Shown in pieces: positions 51,769 through 61,227 of a DNA stretch of 64,000 bases; position 1 is the stretch's first letter, and the number at the start of each line of letters is the position of its first letter. Where the stretch lies: the NCBI RefSeq assembly GCF_014199195.1, contig NZ_JACIJE010000004.1, positions 186,001 through 250,000 on the forward strand. The letters are read 5' to 3'. The position numbers were made by a program, and so were the translations under genes. The DNA comes from Neoroseomonas alkaliterrae. Its GTDB lineage: Bacteria > Pseudomonadota > Alphaproteobacteria > Acetobacterales > Acetobacteraceae. Below the pieces are notes generated by a model, which was not told the DNA's origin, did no database searches, and was given only the letters and a program-made list of their open reading frames with translations.

Positions 51769-52587
51769 ATGGCACAGGTCGTCGTCGTCACTTCGGGCAA
51801 GGGGGGCGTGGGCAAGACCACATCCTCCGCCGCCTTCGCCACCGGGCTCGCGCAGCGGGGCAAGAAGACCGTCGTCATCGACTTCGACGTGGGCTTGCGC
51901 AACCTCGACCTCATCATGGGGGTCGAGCGGCGGGTGGTGTTCGACATCGTCAACGTCATCCAGGGCGAGGCGCGGCTGAACCAGGCGCTGATCCGCGACA
52001 AGCGGGTGGAGACGCTCTCGATCCTCCCCGCCTCCCAGACGCGGGACAAGGACGCGCTGACCAAGGAGGGCGTGCAGAAGATCATCGAGGAGCTGGCGAA
52101 GGAGTTCGACTACATCCTCTGCGACAGCCCCGCGGGCATCGAGAAGGGCGCGCTGCTCGCACTCTACTTCGCCGACCAGGCGATCGTGGTGACCAACCCC
52201 GAGGTCTCGAGCGTGCGGGATTCGGACCGCATCCTCGGCGTCCTGCAGTCGCGCTCGAAGCGGGCGGAGGAGAAGCGGGATCCGGTGAAGGAGCACCTGC
52301 TCGTCACCCGCTTCGACCCCGCGCGCGTCGAGCGGGGGGAGATGCTGAAGCTCGAGGACATCCAGGAGATCCTCTCGATCCCGCTGCTCGGCGTGATCCC
52401 GGAGAGCGAGAGCGTGCTGCGCGCTTCCAACACCGGCACGCCCGTGATCATGGACGGCGAGAGCAACGCCGGCCAGGCCTATGCGGATGCCGTCGCGCGC
52501 TTCCTCGGCGAGGAGAAGCCGCACCGCTTCCTCGAACCCGAAAGGAAGGGTCTGTTCAAGCGCCTGTTCGGGGGGAGGGCCGCCTGA
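51769..52587 (+). CDS. minD: Septum site-determining ATPase MinD
   Basis: 272 residues. The deviant Walker A is SGKGGVGKTT (about 9-18), and VIDFDVGLRNLDLIMGVERR and LCDSPAGIEKGA are the classical MinD switch motifs. The C-terminal amphipathic helix LFKRLFGG anchors the ATP-bound dimer to the membrane. It recruits MinC and oscillates under control of MinE. The stop overlaps the first base of minE. Confidence 0.98.
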   Translation: MAQVVVVTSGKGGVGKTTSSAAFATGLAQRGKKTVVIDFDVGLRNLDLIMGVERRVVFDIVNVIQGEARLNQALIRDKRVETLSILPASQTRDKDALTKEGVQKIIEELAKEFDYILCDSPAGIEKGALLALYFADQAIVVTNPEVSSVRDSDRILGVLQSRSKRAEEKRDPVKEHLLVTRFDPARVERGEMLKLEDIQEILSIPLLGVIPESESVLRASNTGTPVIMDGESNAGQAYADAVARFLGEEKPHRFLEPERKGLFKRLFGGRAA

Positions 52588-52874
52588 TGTCCTGGATCGA
52601 CTTCTTCCGCGGCAAGCGCAAGGAGCCGGCCAGCGCCGCCGCCGCCAAGGAACGCCTGCAGATCGTGCTGGCGCATGAGCGCATCGGCCGCACGCGCGAG
52701 GATTTCCTGCCGAAGCTGCAGCAGGAACTCGTGGCCGTGGTGGCGCGCTATGTCGCGATCGACCCGGGCAAGGTGAACGTCAATCTCGACCGCGGCGGGG
52801 ACATGTCCACCCTCGCGATCGAGATCGAGCTGCCCGCCCCGGCGGCGATGCGCGTCGCGGCCCAGGCGCGCTGA
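52587..52874 (+). CDS. minE: Cell division topological specificity factor MinE
   Basis: 95 residues. The anti-MinCD segment AKERLQIVLAHER (about 20-32) and the following dimerisation domain QELVAVVARYVAIDPGKVNVNLDR are clear. MinE stimulates MinD ATPase activity and drives pole-to-pole oscillation. It completes the min operon. Confidence 0.97.
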   Translation: MSWIDFFRGKRKEPASAAAAKERLQIVLAHERIGRTREDFLPKLQQELVAVVARYVAIDPGKVNVNLDRGGDMSTLAIEIELPAPAAMRVAAQAR

Positions 52875-52952
52875 GCCCGGCGCGCCGGGGGCTGGCCTTC
52901 CGGCGCGGTGCGGCTACCGTGCCCTTCCGGACGAAGGCGGGAGGGCAGGCAG

Positions 52953-54560
52953 ATGGCCTATGAGGGGATCCGGGCGCATCGCCCCTTGATCATGGGCCGC
53001 CGCGGCGCGGTGGCGACCAACCATCCGGTCGCGACCGCGGCCGGGCTCGACATCCTGCGCGCGGGCGGCACGGCGGCGGACGCGGCGGTGGCGATCTCCC
53101 TGACCCTCGGCGTGGTCGAGCCGCACATGTCCGGCCTCGGCGGGGATGGCTTCTACCACCACTGGTCGGCGCGGAGCGGGCGTGCGGAGACCTTCGCCGG
53201 GACGGGCCAGGCGCCGCTCGCCGCGACCGTCGCGCGATACAAGGCCGAAGGCGGGATCCCGAACCGCGGGCCGCTCTCCATCCAGACGCCGGGCAAGGTG
53301 GCGGGGCTCGCCGCGCTGCACGCGGCGCATGGCGCGAGGCCCTGGGGCGCGCTGTTCGGCCCGGCGATCGAGGCGGCGCGCGAGGGCTTCGCCGCGACCC
53401 ACGCGCTGCGGCATTTCATCGGCGAGAACCGCGCGCATATCGCCGCCGATGCGACGAGCCGCGGGATCTGGCTGGCGGGCGGCGCAGCACCTGCGGTGGG
53501 CAGCATCATCGCCCAGCCGGCCCTTGCCGCGACCTTGCAGCGGCTTGCCGCCGGCGGGCCGGAGGAGATCTTCCGCGGGGCGCTCGCGCGCGACCTTGCG
53601 GCCGATCTCGACGACGCCGGCGCGCTGGTGAAGGCGGCCGATCTCGCGGCCGTGGCGCCGCTGCGCGCGCCGCCCATCGCGATACCCTGGCGCGGCTTCG
53701 AGGTGCGGCAGACGCCGCAGCCTTCCATGGGCTTCGCGCTGCTGCAGATGCTTCGCATCGTCGAGGGTTCCGACCTCGCCGCGCTCGGATGGGGCAGCGC
53801 GGCTCTCGTGCACCTGATGGTGGAGGCGAAGAAGCGGGCCTTCCTCGACCGCGAGGCCGAGGCGGGGCGTGAGAATCCGGACATCGCGGCGCTGCTGTCC
53901 GATGCGCGGTGCGATGCCCATGCCGCGGCGATCGGCGAGCGCGCGGCGCGCCTGCCGGTGCGCGCGACGGCGGAGGCCGACACCACCTATTTCTGCGTGG
54001 TGGATGCCGAGGGCAATGCCGTCTCGGCCATCCAGTCCATCAACGGCGCCTTCGGCTCCGGCGTGACAGGGGCGCGGACGGGCATCCTGCTGAACAACCG
54101 CATGTCCTACTGGCATCTGGAGGAAGGGCACCCGAACGCGCTCGCGCCGGGGCGGCGCGTGCGGCACACCATGAACGCGCCGATGGTCATGAAGGACGGC
54201 AGGCCGTGGATGGTGTTCGGCACGCCCGGCGCCGACAACCAGGTGCAGGTCAACTTCCAGGTGCTGGTCTCCTGCGCCGTCTTCGGCTTCGACCCGCAGC
54301 AGGCGCTCGAGGCGCCGCGCTGGACATCGAGCCAGCCGGGCCAGGAGTCCAACTACCCGCATGCCGGCGACGAGGTGCTGACCATCGAGCGCGGTTTCGG
54401 CGAGACGACCATCGCGGGGCTGCGCGAGCGGGGGCACCAGGTGAAGGTGGTGGGCGACCTCGAAGCGGCGTGCAGCGTGGCGGCGATCCGGCTTCTCGAC
54501 AACGGCGTGCGCATGGCCGGGTCCGACCCGCGGCGCGACGGATGGGCGGCCGCGTGGTGA
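52953..54560 (+). CDS. ggt: Gamma-glutamyltransferase family protein
   Basis: 535 residues from an ATG at 52953 with a GGGAGG ribosome site. It has the N-terminal ATNHPVATAAGLDILRAGGTAADAAVA and GLGGDGFYHHW motifs. The self-cleavage nucleophile is in DTTYFCVVDAEGNAVSAIQSIN, and the C-terminal MVFGTPGADNQVQVNFQV is also typical. No cleaved Sec signal is evident, so it may be cytosolic like some proteobacterial paralogues. It transfers or hydrolyses gamma-glutamyl groups, for example from glutathione. It precedes a full peptide ABC importer by about 50 bases, probably in one operon. Confidence 0.92.
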   Translation: MAYEGIRAHRPLIMGRRGAVATNHPVATAAGLDILRAGGTAADAAVAISLTLGVVEPHMSGLGGDGFYHHWSARSGRAETFAGTGQAPLAATVARYKAEGGIPNRGPLSIQTPGKVAGLAALHAAHGARPWGALFGPAIEAAREGFAATHALRHFIGENRAHIAADATSRGIWLAGGAAPAVGSIIAQPALAATLQRLAAGGPEEIFRGALARDLAADLDDAGALVKAADLAAVAPLRAPPIAIPWRGFEVRQTPQPSMGFALLQMLRIVEGSDLAALGWGSAALVHLMVEAKKRAFLDREAEAGRENPDIAALLSDARCDAHAAAIGERAARLPVRATAEADTTYFCVVDAEGNAVSAIQSINGAFGSGVTGARTGILLNNRMSYWHLEEGHPNALAPGRRVRHTMNAPMVMKDGRPWMVFGTPGADNQVQVNFQVLVSCAVFGFDPQQALEAPRWTSSQPGQESNYPHAGDEVLTIERGFGETTIAGLRERGHQVKVVGDLEAACSVAAIRLLDNGVRMAGSDPRRDGWAAAW

Positions 54561-54607
54561 TGCGGGCCTTGCGGGGCGGGGCGCGGGACGCCTAGGCTCG
54601 GAGCGGG

Positions 54608-55525
54608 ATGCTTCTGTTCTTGCTGAGACGGCTGGGTGTTGCTGTCCTCGTCGCGCTGACGGTGCTGACGCTCGCCTTCCTCCTGACGCGGGTGTCGGGC
54701 GACCTCGCCATCTCGATCGCGGGACCGAACGCGACGAGCGAGGACATCGAGACGATCCGTCGCGTCTATGGCCTCGACCGGCCGGTCTGGGTGCAATACC
54801 TCGACTGGCTCGGCCGTGCGGTGCAGGGCGATTTCGGCGAGAGCTACTTCTTCCGCGACCGCGTGGCGAACCTGATCCTGGGCCGGATGCCGGTGACGCT
54901 GACGCTCGGCCTCGTGGGGCTGTGCATCGCGCTGGTGGTCTCGCTGCCGCTCGGCATCCTCGCCGCGGTGCGGGAGGGGACGATGCTCGATCGCGCCGTC
55001 GGCATCGTCGCGCTGGTCGGCCAGGCGATGCCCTCCTTCTGGCTCGGCCTCGTGCTGATGATCATCTTCGGGCTGCAGCTCGCCTGGCTGCCGATCTCGG
55101 GCGTCGAGAGCTGGCAGGGCTACATCCTGCCCGGAGTGGTGCTGGCCTTCTCGGCCATTCCCTCGCTGACGCGCCTGACGCGCTCGGGCATGATCGAGGC
55201 GCTGTCGTCGGACTACATCCGCACGGCGCGGGCCAAGGGGCTGACGCGCTTCTCGATCCTGGTGAAGCACGGCTTCCGCAACGCCGCCATACCGGTCGTC
55301 TCGATCGCGGCGGTGCAGCTCGGCTTCATGCTGGGCGGCTCGGTCGTCATCGAGACGGTCTTCGCGCTGCACGGCGTGGGCTTCCTCGCCTGGGAGAGCA
55401 TCAGCAAGAACGACTTCCCCGTGGTGCAGGCGGTCGTGCTGGTGCTGGCGCTGATCTATATCGGGCTGACGCTGCTCGCCGACCTGCTGAACGCGGTGCT
55501 CGACCCGCGGCTGCGCACCGGATGA
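54608..55525 (+). CDS. Peptide ABC transporter permease, DppB/OppB type
   Basis: 305 residues with six membrane helices, beginning LLRRLGVAVLVALTVLTLAFLLTRVSGD. The DppB-type cytosolic EAA loop is RSGMIEALSSDYIRTARAKGLTRFSILVKHGFRNAAIP. It pairs with the downstream DppC-type permease to form the channel of a di/oligopeptide or glutathione importer. Confidence 0.96.
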   Translation: MLLFLLRRLGVAVLVALTVLTLAFLLTRVSGDLAISIAGPNATSEDIETIRRVYGLDRPVWVQYLDWLGRAVQGDFGESYFFRDRVANLILGRMPVTLTLGLVGLCIALVVSLPLGILAAVREGTMLDRAVGIVALVGQAMPSFWLGLVLMIIFGLQLAWLPISGVESWQGYILPGVVLAFSAIPSLTRLTRSGMIEALSSDYIRTARAKGLTRFSILVKHGFRNAAIPVVSIAAVQLGFMLGGSVVIETVFALHGVGFLAWESISKNDFPVVQAVVLVLALIYIGLTLLADLLNAVLDPRLRTG

Positions 55526-56388
55526 GCGGGGCGGTCGTCACCGGCTCGGCGCGCCGGAGCCTCATGCGCAACTGGGGCTTCCTGGTGGGGGCCGGGATTG
55601 TCGGCTTCTGCGCGGTGATCGCGCTGATCGCGCCATGGATCGTGCCCTACGATCCCTTCGCGATCGACCTCGAGCGCCGGCTGGTGCCGCCCTCCTTCAT
55701 GGAGGGCGGCGACCCGCGCAACTTCCTCGGCACCGACCAGCTCGGGCGCGACTACCTCTCGCGCCTGATCTACGGCGCGCGGATCTCGATGGTGATCGGC
55801 GTGCTGACCGTCATCACCTCCGGCCTGATCGGGATCACGCTGGGCGTCCTGGGTGGCTTCTACGGCGGGAAGATCGACGATTTCGTGGTGTTCTGCATCA
55901 CCACGCGGCTGTCCATCCCGGCGGTGCTGGTGGCCCTCGCGGTGGCCGCGCTGCGCGGGTCCTCCTTCATGCTGGTCGTGCTGGTGCTCGGCCTTCTGCT
56001 GTGGGACCGCTTCGCCGTCGTGGCGCGCTCCACCACCATGCAGATCCGCAACCTCGACTACGTGGCGGCGGCCTGGTGTGCGGGCGTCTCGCGCTGGTGG
56101 GTGCTGACGCGGGAGGTGCTGCCGAACATCGCGACGCATCTCGCCGTCGTCGCGACGCTGGAGATGGCGCTCGCCATCCTGCTGGAGGCGGCGCTCTCCT
56201 TCCTCGGGCTCGGGGTGCCGCCGCCGCTGCCCTCCTGGGGGCTCATGATCTCCGAAGCCAAGGAGTACATGTTCTTCGAGCCCTGGGTGATCATCATCCC
56301 CGGCGCCGCGCTGTTCGTGCTGGTGCTGGGCGTGAACCTGCTGGGCGATGCGCTGCGCGACATGATGGGAACGGACCTCAGCCGGTGA
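55522..56388 (+). CDS. Peptide ABC transporter permease, DppC/OppC type
   Basis: 288 residues, start overlapping the previous stop (ATGA). It has the N-terminal DppC helix (GFLVGAGIVGFCAVIALIAPWIVPYDP), the LGTDQLGRDYLSRLIYGARISM motif characteristic of DppC, and the EAA loop DYVAAAWCAGVSRWWVLTREVLPN. It forms a heterodimer with the DppB-type protein. Confidence 0.96.
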   Translation: MSGAVVTGSARRSLMRNWGFLVGAGIVGFCAVIALIAPWIVPYDPFAIDLERRLVPPSFMEGGDPRNFLGTDQLGRDYLSRLIYGARISMVIGVLTVITSGLIGITLGVLGGFYGGKIDDFVVFCITTRLSIPAVLVALAVAALRGSSFMLVVLVLGLLLWDRFAVVARSTTMQIRNLDYVAAAWCAGVSRWWVLTREVLPNIATHLAVVATLEMALAILLEAALSFLGLGVPPPLPSWGLMISEAKEYMFFEPWVIIIPGAALFVLVLGVNLLGDALRDMMGTDLSR

Positions 56389-57362
56389 GTGCGCTGCTCG
56401 AGATCCGCGACCTGCGCGTGACCATCGGCAGCACCGCGGCGGTACGCGGGGCCTCGCTCAGCCTGGACAAGGGCGAGACGCATTGCCTGGTGGGCGAGAG
56501 CGGCTGCGGGAAATCCATCACCGCGCTCTCGGTGATGGGCCTCCTGCCGCGCGGCGCGGTGCGGGAGACGACCGCGCTGCGCTTCGCCGGCGAGGAGATC
56601 GGCCATTACGGCGAACGCCAGATGGAGCGCCTGCGCGGCGACCGCATGGCGATGATCTTCCAGGAACCGATGACGAGCCTGAACCCCGCCTATACCGTGG
56701 GGTCCCAGATGACCGAGGTGCTGCGCCGGCATCGCGGCACGCCGCGCGCGCAGGCGGTGGACCGGGCGGCCGAACTGCTCGCGCGCGTCGGGATCACGGC
56801 GCCGGGGCTCAGGCTCGGGCAGTTCCCGCACCAGCTTTCGGGCGGCCTGCGCCAGCGCGTGATGATCGCGATGGCACTGATGTGCGACCCGGAACTGCTC
56901 ATCGCGGACGAGCCGACGACGGCGCTGGACGTGACGGTGCAGGCGCAGATCCTGCGGCTGCTCGCGGGCCTGCAGAAGGATCTCGGCCTCGGCATCCTGC
57001 TCATCACGCACGACCTCGGCATCGTCGCGCGCGTCGCCGACCGCGTCTCGGTGATGTATGCGGGCGAGGTGGTCGAGAGCGCGCCGACGGCGACGCTCTT
57101 CGCCGCCCCGCAGCATCCCTATACGCGCGGCCTGCTCTCCTGCGTGCCGGTGCCGGGCAAGGTGAAGCGCGACGAGCCGCTCGGCAGCATTCCCGGGGTG
57201 GTGCCGCGCATCCGGCCGGGCTTCACCGGCTGCGGCTTCAGGGACCGCTGCGCCGAGGCCACGCCCGCCTGCGCGGGGACCATCCCCCGCCGCGATCTCG
57301 GTTCGGGCCATGAGATGCTCTGCGTGCTCGATCCCGGCCGGGACGGGAAGGCGGCAGCGTGA
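56385..57362 (+). CDS. Peptide ABC transporter ATPase, DppD/OppD type
   Basis: 325 residues from a GTG at 56385 overlapping the permease stop. Walker A is VGESGCGKSITAL, the signature LSGGLRQRVMIAMAL, and Walker B LLIADEPTTALDVT. The C-terminal extension HPYTRGLLSCVPVPG with a Cys-containing GCGFRDRCAEATPACAG segment marks the oligopeptide-transporter ATPase subfamily, whose members may carry an iron-sulfur cluster there. It drives peptide uptake with the next gene product. Confidence 0.96.
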   Translation: MSALLEIRDLRVTIGSTAAVRGASLSLDKGETHCLVGESGCGKSITALSVMGLLPRGAVRETTALRFAGEEIGHYGERQMERLRGDRMAMIFQEPMTSLNPAYTVGSQMTEVLRRHRGTPRAQAVDRAAELLARVGITAPGLRLGQFPHQLSGGLRQRVMIAMALMCDPELLIADEPTTALDVTVQAQILRLLAGLQKDLGLGILLITHDLGIVARVADRVSVMYAGEVVESAPTATLFAAPQHPYTRGLLSCVPVPGKVKRDEPLGSIPGVVPRIRPGFTGCGFRDRCAEATPACAGTIPRRDLGSGHEMLCVLDPGRDGKAAA

Positions 57363-58324
57363 GCGCGACCGCGGCGATCGAGGTGCGCGGCCTGAGGCGG
57401 GAGTTCCGCGTGCGGCAGGGCATCTTCGCGGCGCCGAAGCGCGTGATCGCGGTGGACGACGTCTCCTTCTCCGTCCCGCCTGGCAGCGTGCTCGGCGTGG
57501 TGGGAGAGAGCGGCTGCGGCAAGTCCACCCTGGCGCGGCTGATCCTTGGCCTGTTGCCGCCGACGGCAGGCGAGGTGCTGGTGGATGGGCAGCGCCTTGC
57601 GCAGATGGATCGCCGCGCGCGGGCAAGGCTGATCCAGCCGGTATTCCAGGATCCCTTCGCCTCTCTGAATCCGAAGCGCCGGGTGCGGGATATCGTGGCG
57701 ATGCCGCTGATCGCGCAGGGCAGCATCGGGCGGGCCGAGGTCGAGCGTCGCGTCGGCGAGGCGCTGGAGCGCGTCGGTCTTTCGTCCGACCAGGGCGCGC
57801 GTTTCCCTGCCCAGCTTTCCGGCGGGCAGCGGCAGCGCGTGGCGATCGCGCGTGCGCTGGTGCTGCGGCCGCGCATCGTCGTCTGCGACGAGCCGACCAG
57901 CGCGCTCGATGTGAGCGTCCAGGCGCAGATCCTGAACCTGCTGGCCGAGCTGCGGCGCGACCTCGGCCTGACCTACCTGTTCATCAGCCACAATCTCGCT
58001 GTCGTCGAGCACATCGCGAGCGAGGTGGCGGTGATGTATCTCGGCCGGATCGTGGAACGGGCGGAGAGCGAGCGGCTCTTCGCCGCGCCGCGGCATCCCT
58101 ACACGCGCGCGCTGCTGGCCTCGGTGCTGACGCCCGAGCCGGGGCTCGGGGTGCCGGATGTGGGGCTCGGGGATGTCATGCCGGATCCGGCGAATATCCC
58201 GCCGGGCTGCCGCTTCCACCCGCGATGCCCGGTGGCGGTGGCGCAATGCTCGGCGGAATCGCCGAGGCCCGCGACGGATGCCGCGGGCCTCGTGGAATGC
58301 CACCTGGCCCGGCACGCCGCGTAG
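57359..58324 (+). CDS. Peptide ABC transporter ATPase, DppF/OppF type
   Basis: 321 residues from a GTG at 57359 overlapping the DppD-type stop. Walker A is VGESGCGKSTLARL, the signature LSGGQRQRVAIARAL, and Walker B IVVCDEPTSALDVSV, with the typical C-terminal HPYTRALLASVLTPEPG and CRFHPRCPVAVAQC cysteine segment. Together with the upstream genes it completes the importer; the binding protein is encoded convergently just downstream. Confidence 0.96.
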   Translation: MSATAAIEVRGLRREFRVRQGIFAAPKRVIAVDDVSFSVPPGSVLGVVGESGCGKSTLARLILGLLPPTAGEVLVDGQRLAQMDRRARARLIQPVFQDPFASLNPKRRVRDIVAMPLIAQGSIGRAEVERRVGEALERVGLSSDQGARFPAQLSGGQRQRVAIARALVLRPRIVVCDEPTSALDVSVQAQILNLLAELRRDLGLTYLFISHNLAVVEHIASEVAVMYLGRIVERAESERLFAAPRHPYTRALLASVLTPEPGLGVPDVGLGDVMPDPANIPPGCRFHPRCPVAVAQCSAESPRPATDAAGLVECHLARHAA

Positions 58325-58333
58325 GTTCCGCGT

Positions 58334-58349
58334 CGCGCCGGGCGGCGCG
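58334..58349. terminator. Hairpin between the convergent ATPase and binding-protein genes
   Basis: A 6-bp GC stem (58334-58339 with 58344-58349) and four-base loop fills most of the 28-base gap between the two stops. It could serve both directions; there is no T-run. Confidence 0.35.
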
Positions 58350-58352
58350 CGG

Positions 58353-59900
58353 CTACTTCCACCGCGCGAGGTAGAAGCGCGGGAGTTCGTCCGGGAAGGT
58401 CGGGAACTCGAGCTCGCGGCGGAAGCCGAAGGTGCTGACATAGGTGTGCAGTGGCAGCCAGTAGGCGCGCTCGGTCGTCAGGCGGATCGCGCGGTCGTAG
58501 GCGGCCTTGCGCGCCGCCTCGTCGGCCGTCGAGCCGCCTTCCTCGATCAGGCGCGTCACTTCGGCATCGCGCGCATAATCGTCGCCCCCGCCGCCGAAAT
58601 AGTTCGGCATGATCGCCGAGACGTCGTTGATCGAGTAGGAGCCCCAGGAGCCCATCTGCATCGCCAGCTCGCCGCGCTGCGAACGCTGGATCTGCGCGGC
58701 CACCTGCATGAGGTTGAGGTTGGCGCGGATCCCCACGGCGCGGAGGTAGTTCTGCACCGCCTCGGACCACTGCCTCGGCTGCACGTAGGAGGTCAGCTCG
58801 ATGTCGAAGCCGTTGGCGAAGCCGGCCTCGGCCAGAAGCGCGCGCGCCTTGTTGGGATCGTAGTCGTAGCGCACGGCGGCTGCGGCGTTGCAGCCGAACT
58901 GCGAGGGGAAGCAGGGCGTATCCGGCACGCGCGAGCCGCCGCCGATCAGCCGCTCGGCGATCGTCTTGCGGTCTATGGCGTGCCAGACCGCCTGCCGGAC
59001 CTTGAGGTTCGTCATCGGGTTGCCGGCGCCGCTGCGCCCCGCGGCGTCGAGGTTCAGGAAGCCGACGCGCATCGATTCCTGCCGCGTCGCCTGGAGATAG
59101 GGCATGCGGTTGACGTTGGCGATCTGGTCCGGGTTCATGTTCCAGATCCAGTCCACGCGCTGGCCGAGCAGCTCGGTAAGCTCGGTGGCGGCATCGCCGA
59201 TGTAGCGGGCGACCAGCTTCTGGATCGCGGGGCGGCCCTTCGGGCCGCCCTGGTAGTAGTCGTCGAAGCGCTCGAACTCGACGCCCGAGGCCACGTCCAC
59301 CCTGGTGAAGCGATAGGGCCCGGTGCCGATCGGCGCGCGCGAGAAGCCTTCGGGCCCGACGCGCTCGCGATAGGCCTTGGGCCAGATCGGCATCACCAGC
59401 GCGGCGTATTCGAGCGCGGCGGGCGTCGGCCGCTTCATGTGCAGCCGGATGGTGTTCTCGCCGGTCTTCTCCGCGCCCTGGATCCAGGCGTAGTTGGAGG
59501 GCGTCGAGGTGCGGGTGTTCGGGTCGGCGATGGTGTTGATGGTGAACACCACGTCATCGGGACCGAAGGGGCTGCCGTCGTGGAACTTCACGCCCTGCCG
59601 CAGCGTGAAGTCGAGCGTCTTGCTGTCCGCCCAGCGCCATTCGGTCGCGAGCGCGGGCACGATGCGGAAGGTCTCCGGATCGCGGTGCACGAGGCCGTCG
59701 AAGGCCTGGTGGCCGATGATGAGACCCGTCCGCTGGCTGTTGAAATAGGGGTCCACATTCGGCACGGCGTCGCGGAAGGCGATGCGGAGCGTATTCGCGG
59801 CGCGCTGCGCCTCCGCGGGCCTGACCAGGACGAGAGGTGCCGCGAGCGCAGCCGTGCCAGCCGCGAAACCCTGGCCAAGAAGCCGGCGCGAGATCGTCAT
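58353..59900 (-). CDS. Peptide ABC transporter periplasmic binding protein (family 5)
   Basis: 515 residues from the ATG at 59900. A Tat-type signal (SRRLLGQGFAAGTAALAAPLVLVRPAEA) precedes a DppA-like fold: LRIAFRDAVPNVDPYFNSQR, LRQGVKFHDGSPFGPDDVVFTI, IGTGPYRF, and LKVRQAVWHAIDRKTIAERL. It most likely feeds the adjacent dppBCDF-like transporter despite convergent orientation. Linked to a gamma-glutamyltransferase, glutathione or gamma-glutamyl peptides are plausible ligands; that is inference. Confidence 0.95.
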   Translation of the reverse strand: MTISRRLLGQGFAAGTAALAAPLVLVRPAEAQRAANTLRIAFRDAVPNVDPYFNSQRTGLIIGHQAFDGLVHRDPETFRIVPALATEWRWADSKTLDFTLRQGVKFHDGSPFGPDDVVFTINTIADPNTRTSTPSNYAWIQGAEKTGENTIRLHMKRPTPAALEYAALVMPIWPKAYRERVGPEGFSRAPIGTGPYRFTRVDVASGVEFERFDDYYQGGPKGRPAIQKLVARYIGDAATELTELLGQRVDWIWNMNPDQIANVNRMPYLQATRQESMRVGFLNLDAAGRSGAGNPMTNLKVRQAVWHAIDRKTIAERLIGGGSRVPDTPCFPSQFGCNAAAAVRYDYDPNKARALLAEAGFANGFDIELTSYVQPRQWSEAVQNYLRAVGIRANLNLMQVAAQIQRSQRGELAMQMGSWGSYSINDVSAIMPNYFGGGGDDYARDAEVTRLIEEGGSTADEAARKAAYDRAIRLTTERAYWLPLHTYVSTFGFRRELEFPTFPDELPRFYLARWK

Positions 59901-60054
59901 GGTCCCATCTCCCTGCTGACCGGGGGAGCCTAGGGAATGCCGCACCCTCGCTGCAAGCCCGCGCTTGGGCGCCGCATCCGGCGCGGCGGGATGCGCGTCT
60001 TGCCGGCGCGGCCCGGCTCGCCGTTATCCTTGAGCGTCAGGGAGGACGGAGCGC

Positions 60055-61227
60055 ATGCGCACGCAGGTCGGTATCGTCGGCGCTGGCCCCGCGGGCCTGC
60101 TGCTCGCGCGGATGCTGCAGCAGCGCGGCATCGAGAGCGTGGTGCTCGAGGCGCGCTCCCGCACGCATGTCGAGGGCCGCATCCGGGCCGGGCTGCTCGA
60201 GCAGGGCTCGGTCGAGACGATGACCGTGGCGGGCGTGGCCGCTCGCCTGCATCGCGAGGGCCTGGTGCATCACGGGCTGCATCTGCGCTTCGGCGGCAAG
60301 GACCACCGCATCGCGCTCTCAGACCTGACCGGCCGCACGGTGACCATCTACGGGCAGCAGGAGGCGGTGAAGGACATGATCGCGCTGCGGCTCGCGGACG
60401 GGCTGCCGCTATTGTTCGAGGTTTCCGGCGTGTCCGTGCAGGAGATCGCCACGACGCGGCCACGCATCGCCTTCCGCCATGACGGGCGGGATCACGTCCT
60501 GGAATGCGATGTCGTCGCCGGATGCGACGGCTTCCATGGCGTGTGCCGCGCTGCGATCCCGGCCGGTGCGCTGACCGTCTTCGACCGTCCCTATCCCTTC
60601 GCCTGGCTCGGCATCCTCGCGCGCGCGCGGCCGATGTCCGAGGAGCTGATCTATGCGCGGCATGCCCGCGGCTTCGCGCTGGCGACGATGCGAAGCCCCG
60701 CCATCAGCCGGCTCTACCTGCAATGCGCGCCGGAGGAGGATCTCGCGGCCTGGTCCGACGACCGCATCTGGGCCGAACTCGCCTTGCGGCTCGGTGCGCA
60801 GGAGGGAGAACTCGAGACCGGGCCGATCCTGCAGCGCGGCGTGACCGCCATGCGCTCCTTCGTGGCCGAGCCGATGCGCCATGGGCGGCTGTTCCTCGCC
60901 GGGGACGCGGCGCATATCGTGCCGCCCACTGGGGCGAAGGGGATGAACCTCGCCATCGCGGATGTCCGCGTGCTGGTCCGCGCGCTCGAGGCCTTCTTCG
61001 CAGGCAAGGGGGAGGCGCTGATGGATGCCTATTCCGCCACCTGCCTCGACCGGGTGTGGAAGGTGCAGCGATTCTCCTGGTGGATGACGCAGCTCCTGCA
61101 CCGCTACGACGGCGGCGATGCCTTCGAGGAACGCCTGCGGCTCGCCGAGCTCGACTATCTCGCGGGCTCGGCGGCGGCGCAGGCAAGCCTCGCCGAGAAC
61201 TATGTCGGGCTGCCCTACGCCGATTGA
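60055..61227 (+). CDS. pobA: 4-Hydroxybenzoate 3-monooxygenase
   Basis: 390 residues, the usual PobA length. The FAD motif VGIVGAGPAGLLLARML opens the protein. GRIRAGLLEQGSVE, the DG motif VAGCDGFHGVCR and GRLFLAGDAAHIVPPTGAKGMNLA are characteristic. The enzyme hydroxylates 4-hydroxybenzoate to protocatechuate with NADPH and oxygen. No pca genes or pobR regulator are visible nearby. It is divergent from the peptide-binding-protein gene, and its end overlaps the convergent oxidoreductase gene by 13 bases. Confidence 0.95.
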   Translation: MRTQVGIVGAGPAGLLLARMLQQRGIESVVLEARSRTHVEGRIRAGLLEQGSVETMTVAGVAARLHREGLVHHGLHLRFGGKDHRIALSDLTGRTVTIYGQQEAVKDMIALRLADGLPLLFEVSGVSVQEIATTRPRIAFRHDGRDHVLECDVVAGCDGFHGVCRAAIPAGALTVFDRPYPFAWLGILARARPMSEELIYARHARGFALATMRSPAISRLYLQCAPEEDLAAWSDDRIWAELALRLGAQEGELETGPILQRGVTAMRSFVAEPMRHGRLFLAGDAAHIVPPTGAKGMNLAIADVRVLVRALEAFFAGKGEALMDAYSATCLDRVWKVQRFSWWMTQLLHRYDGGDAFEERLRLAELDYLAGSAAAQASLAENYVGLPYAD

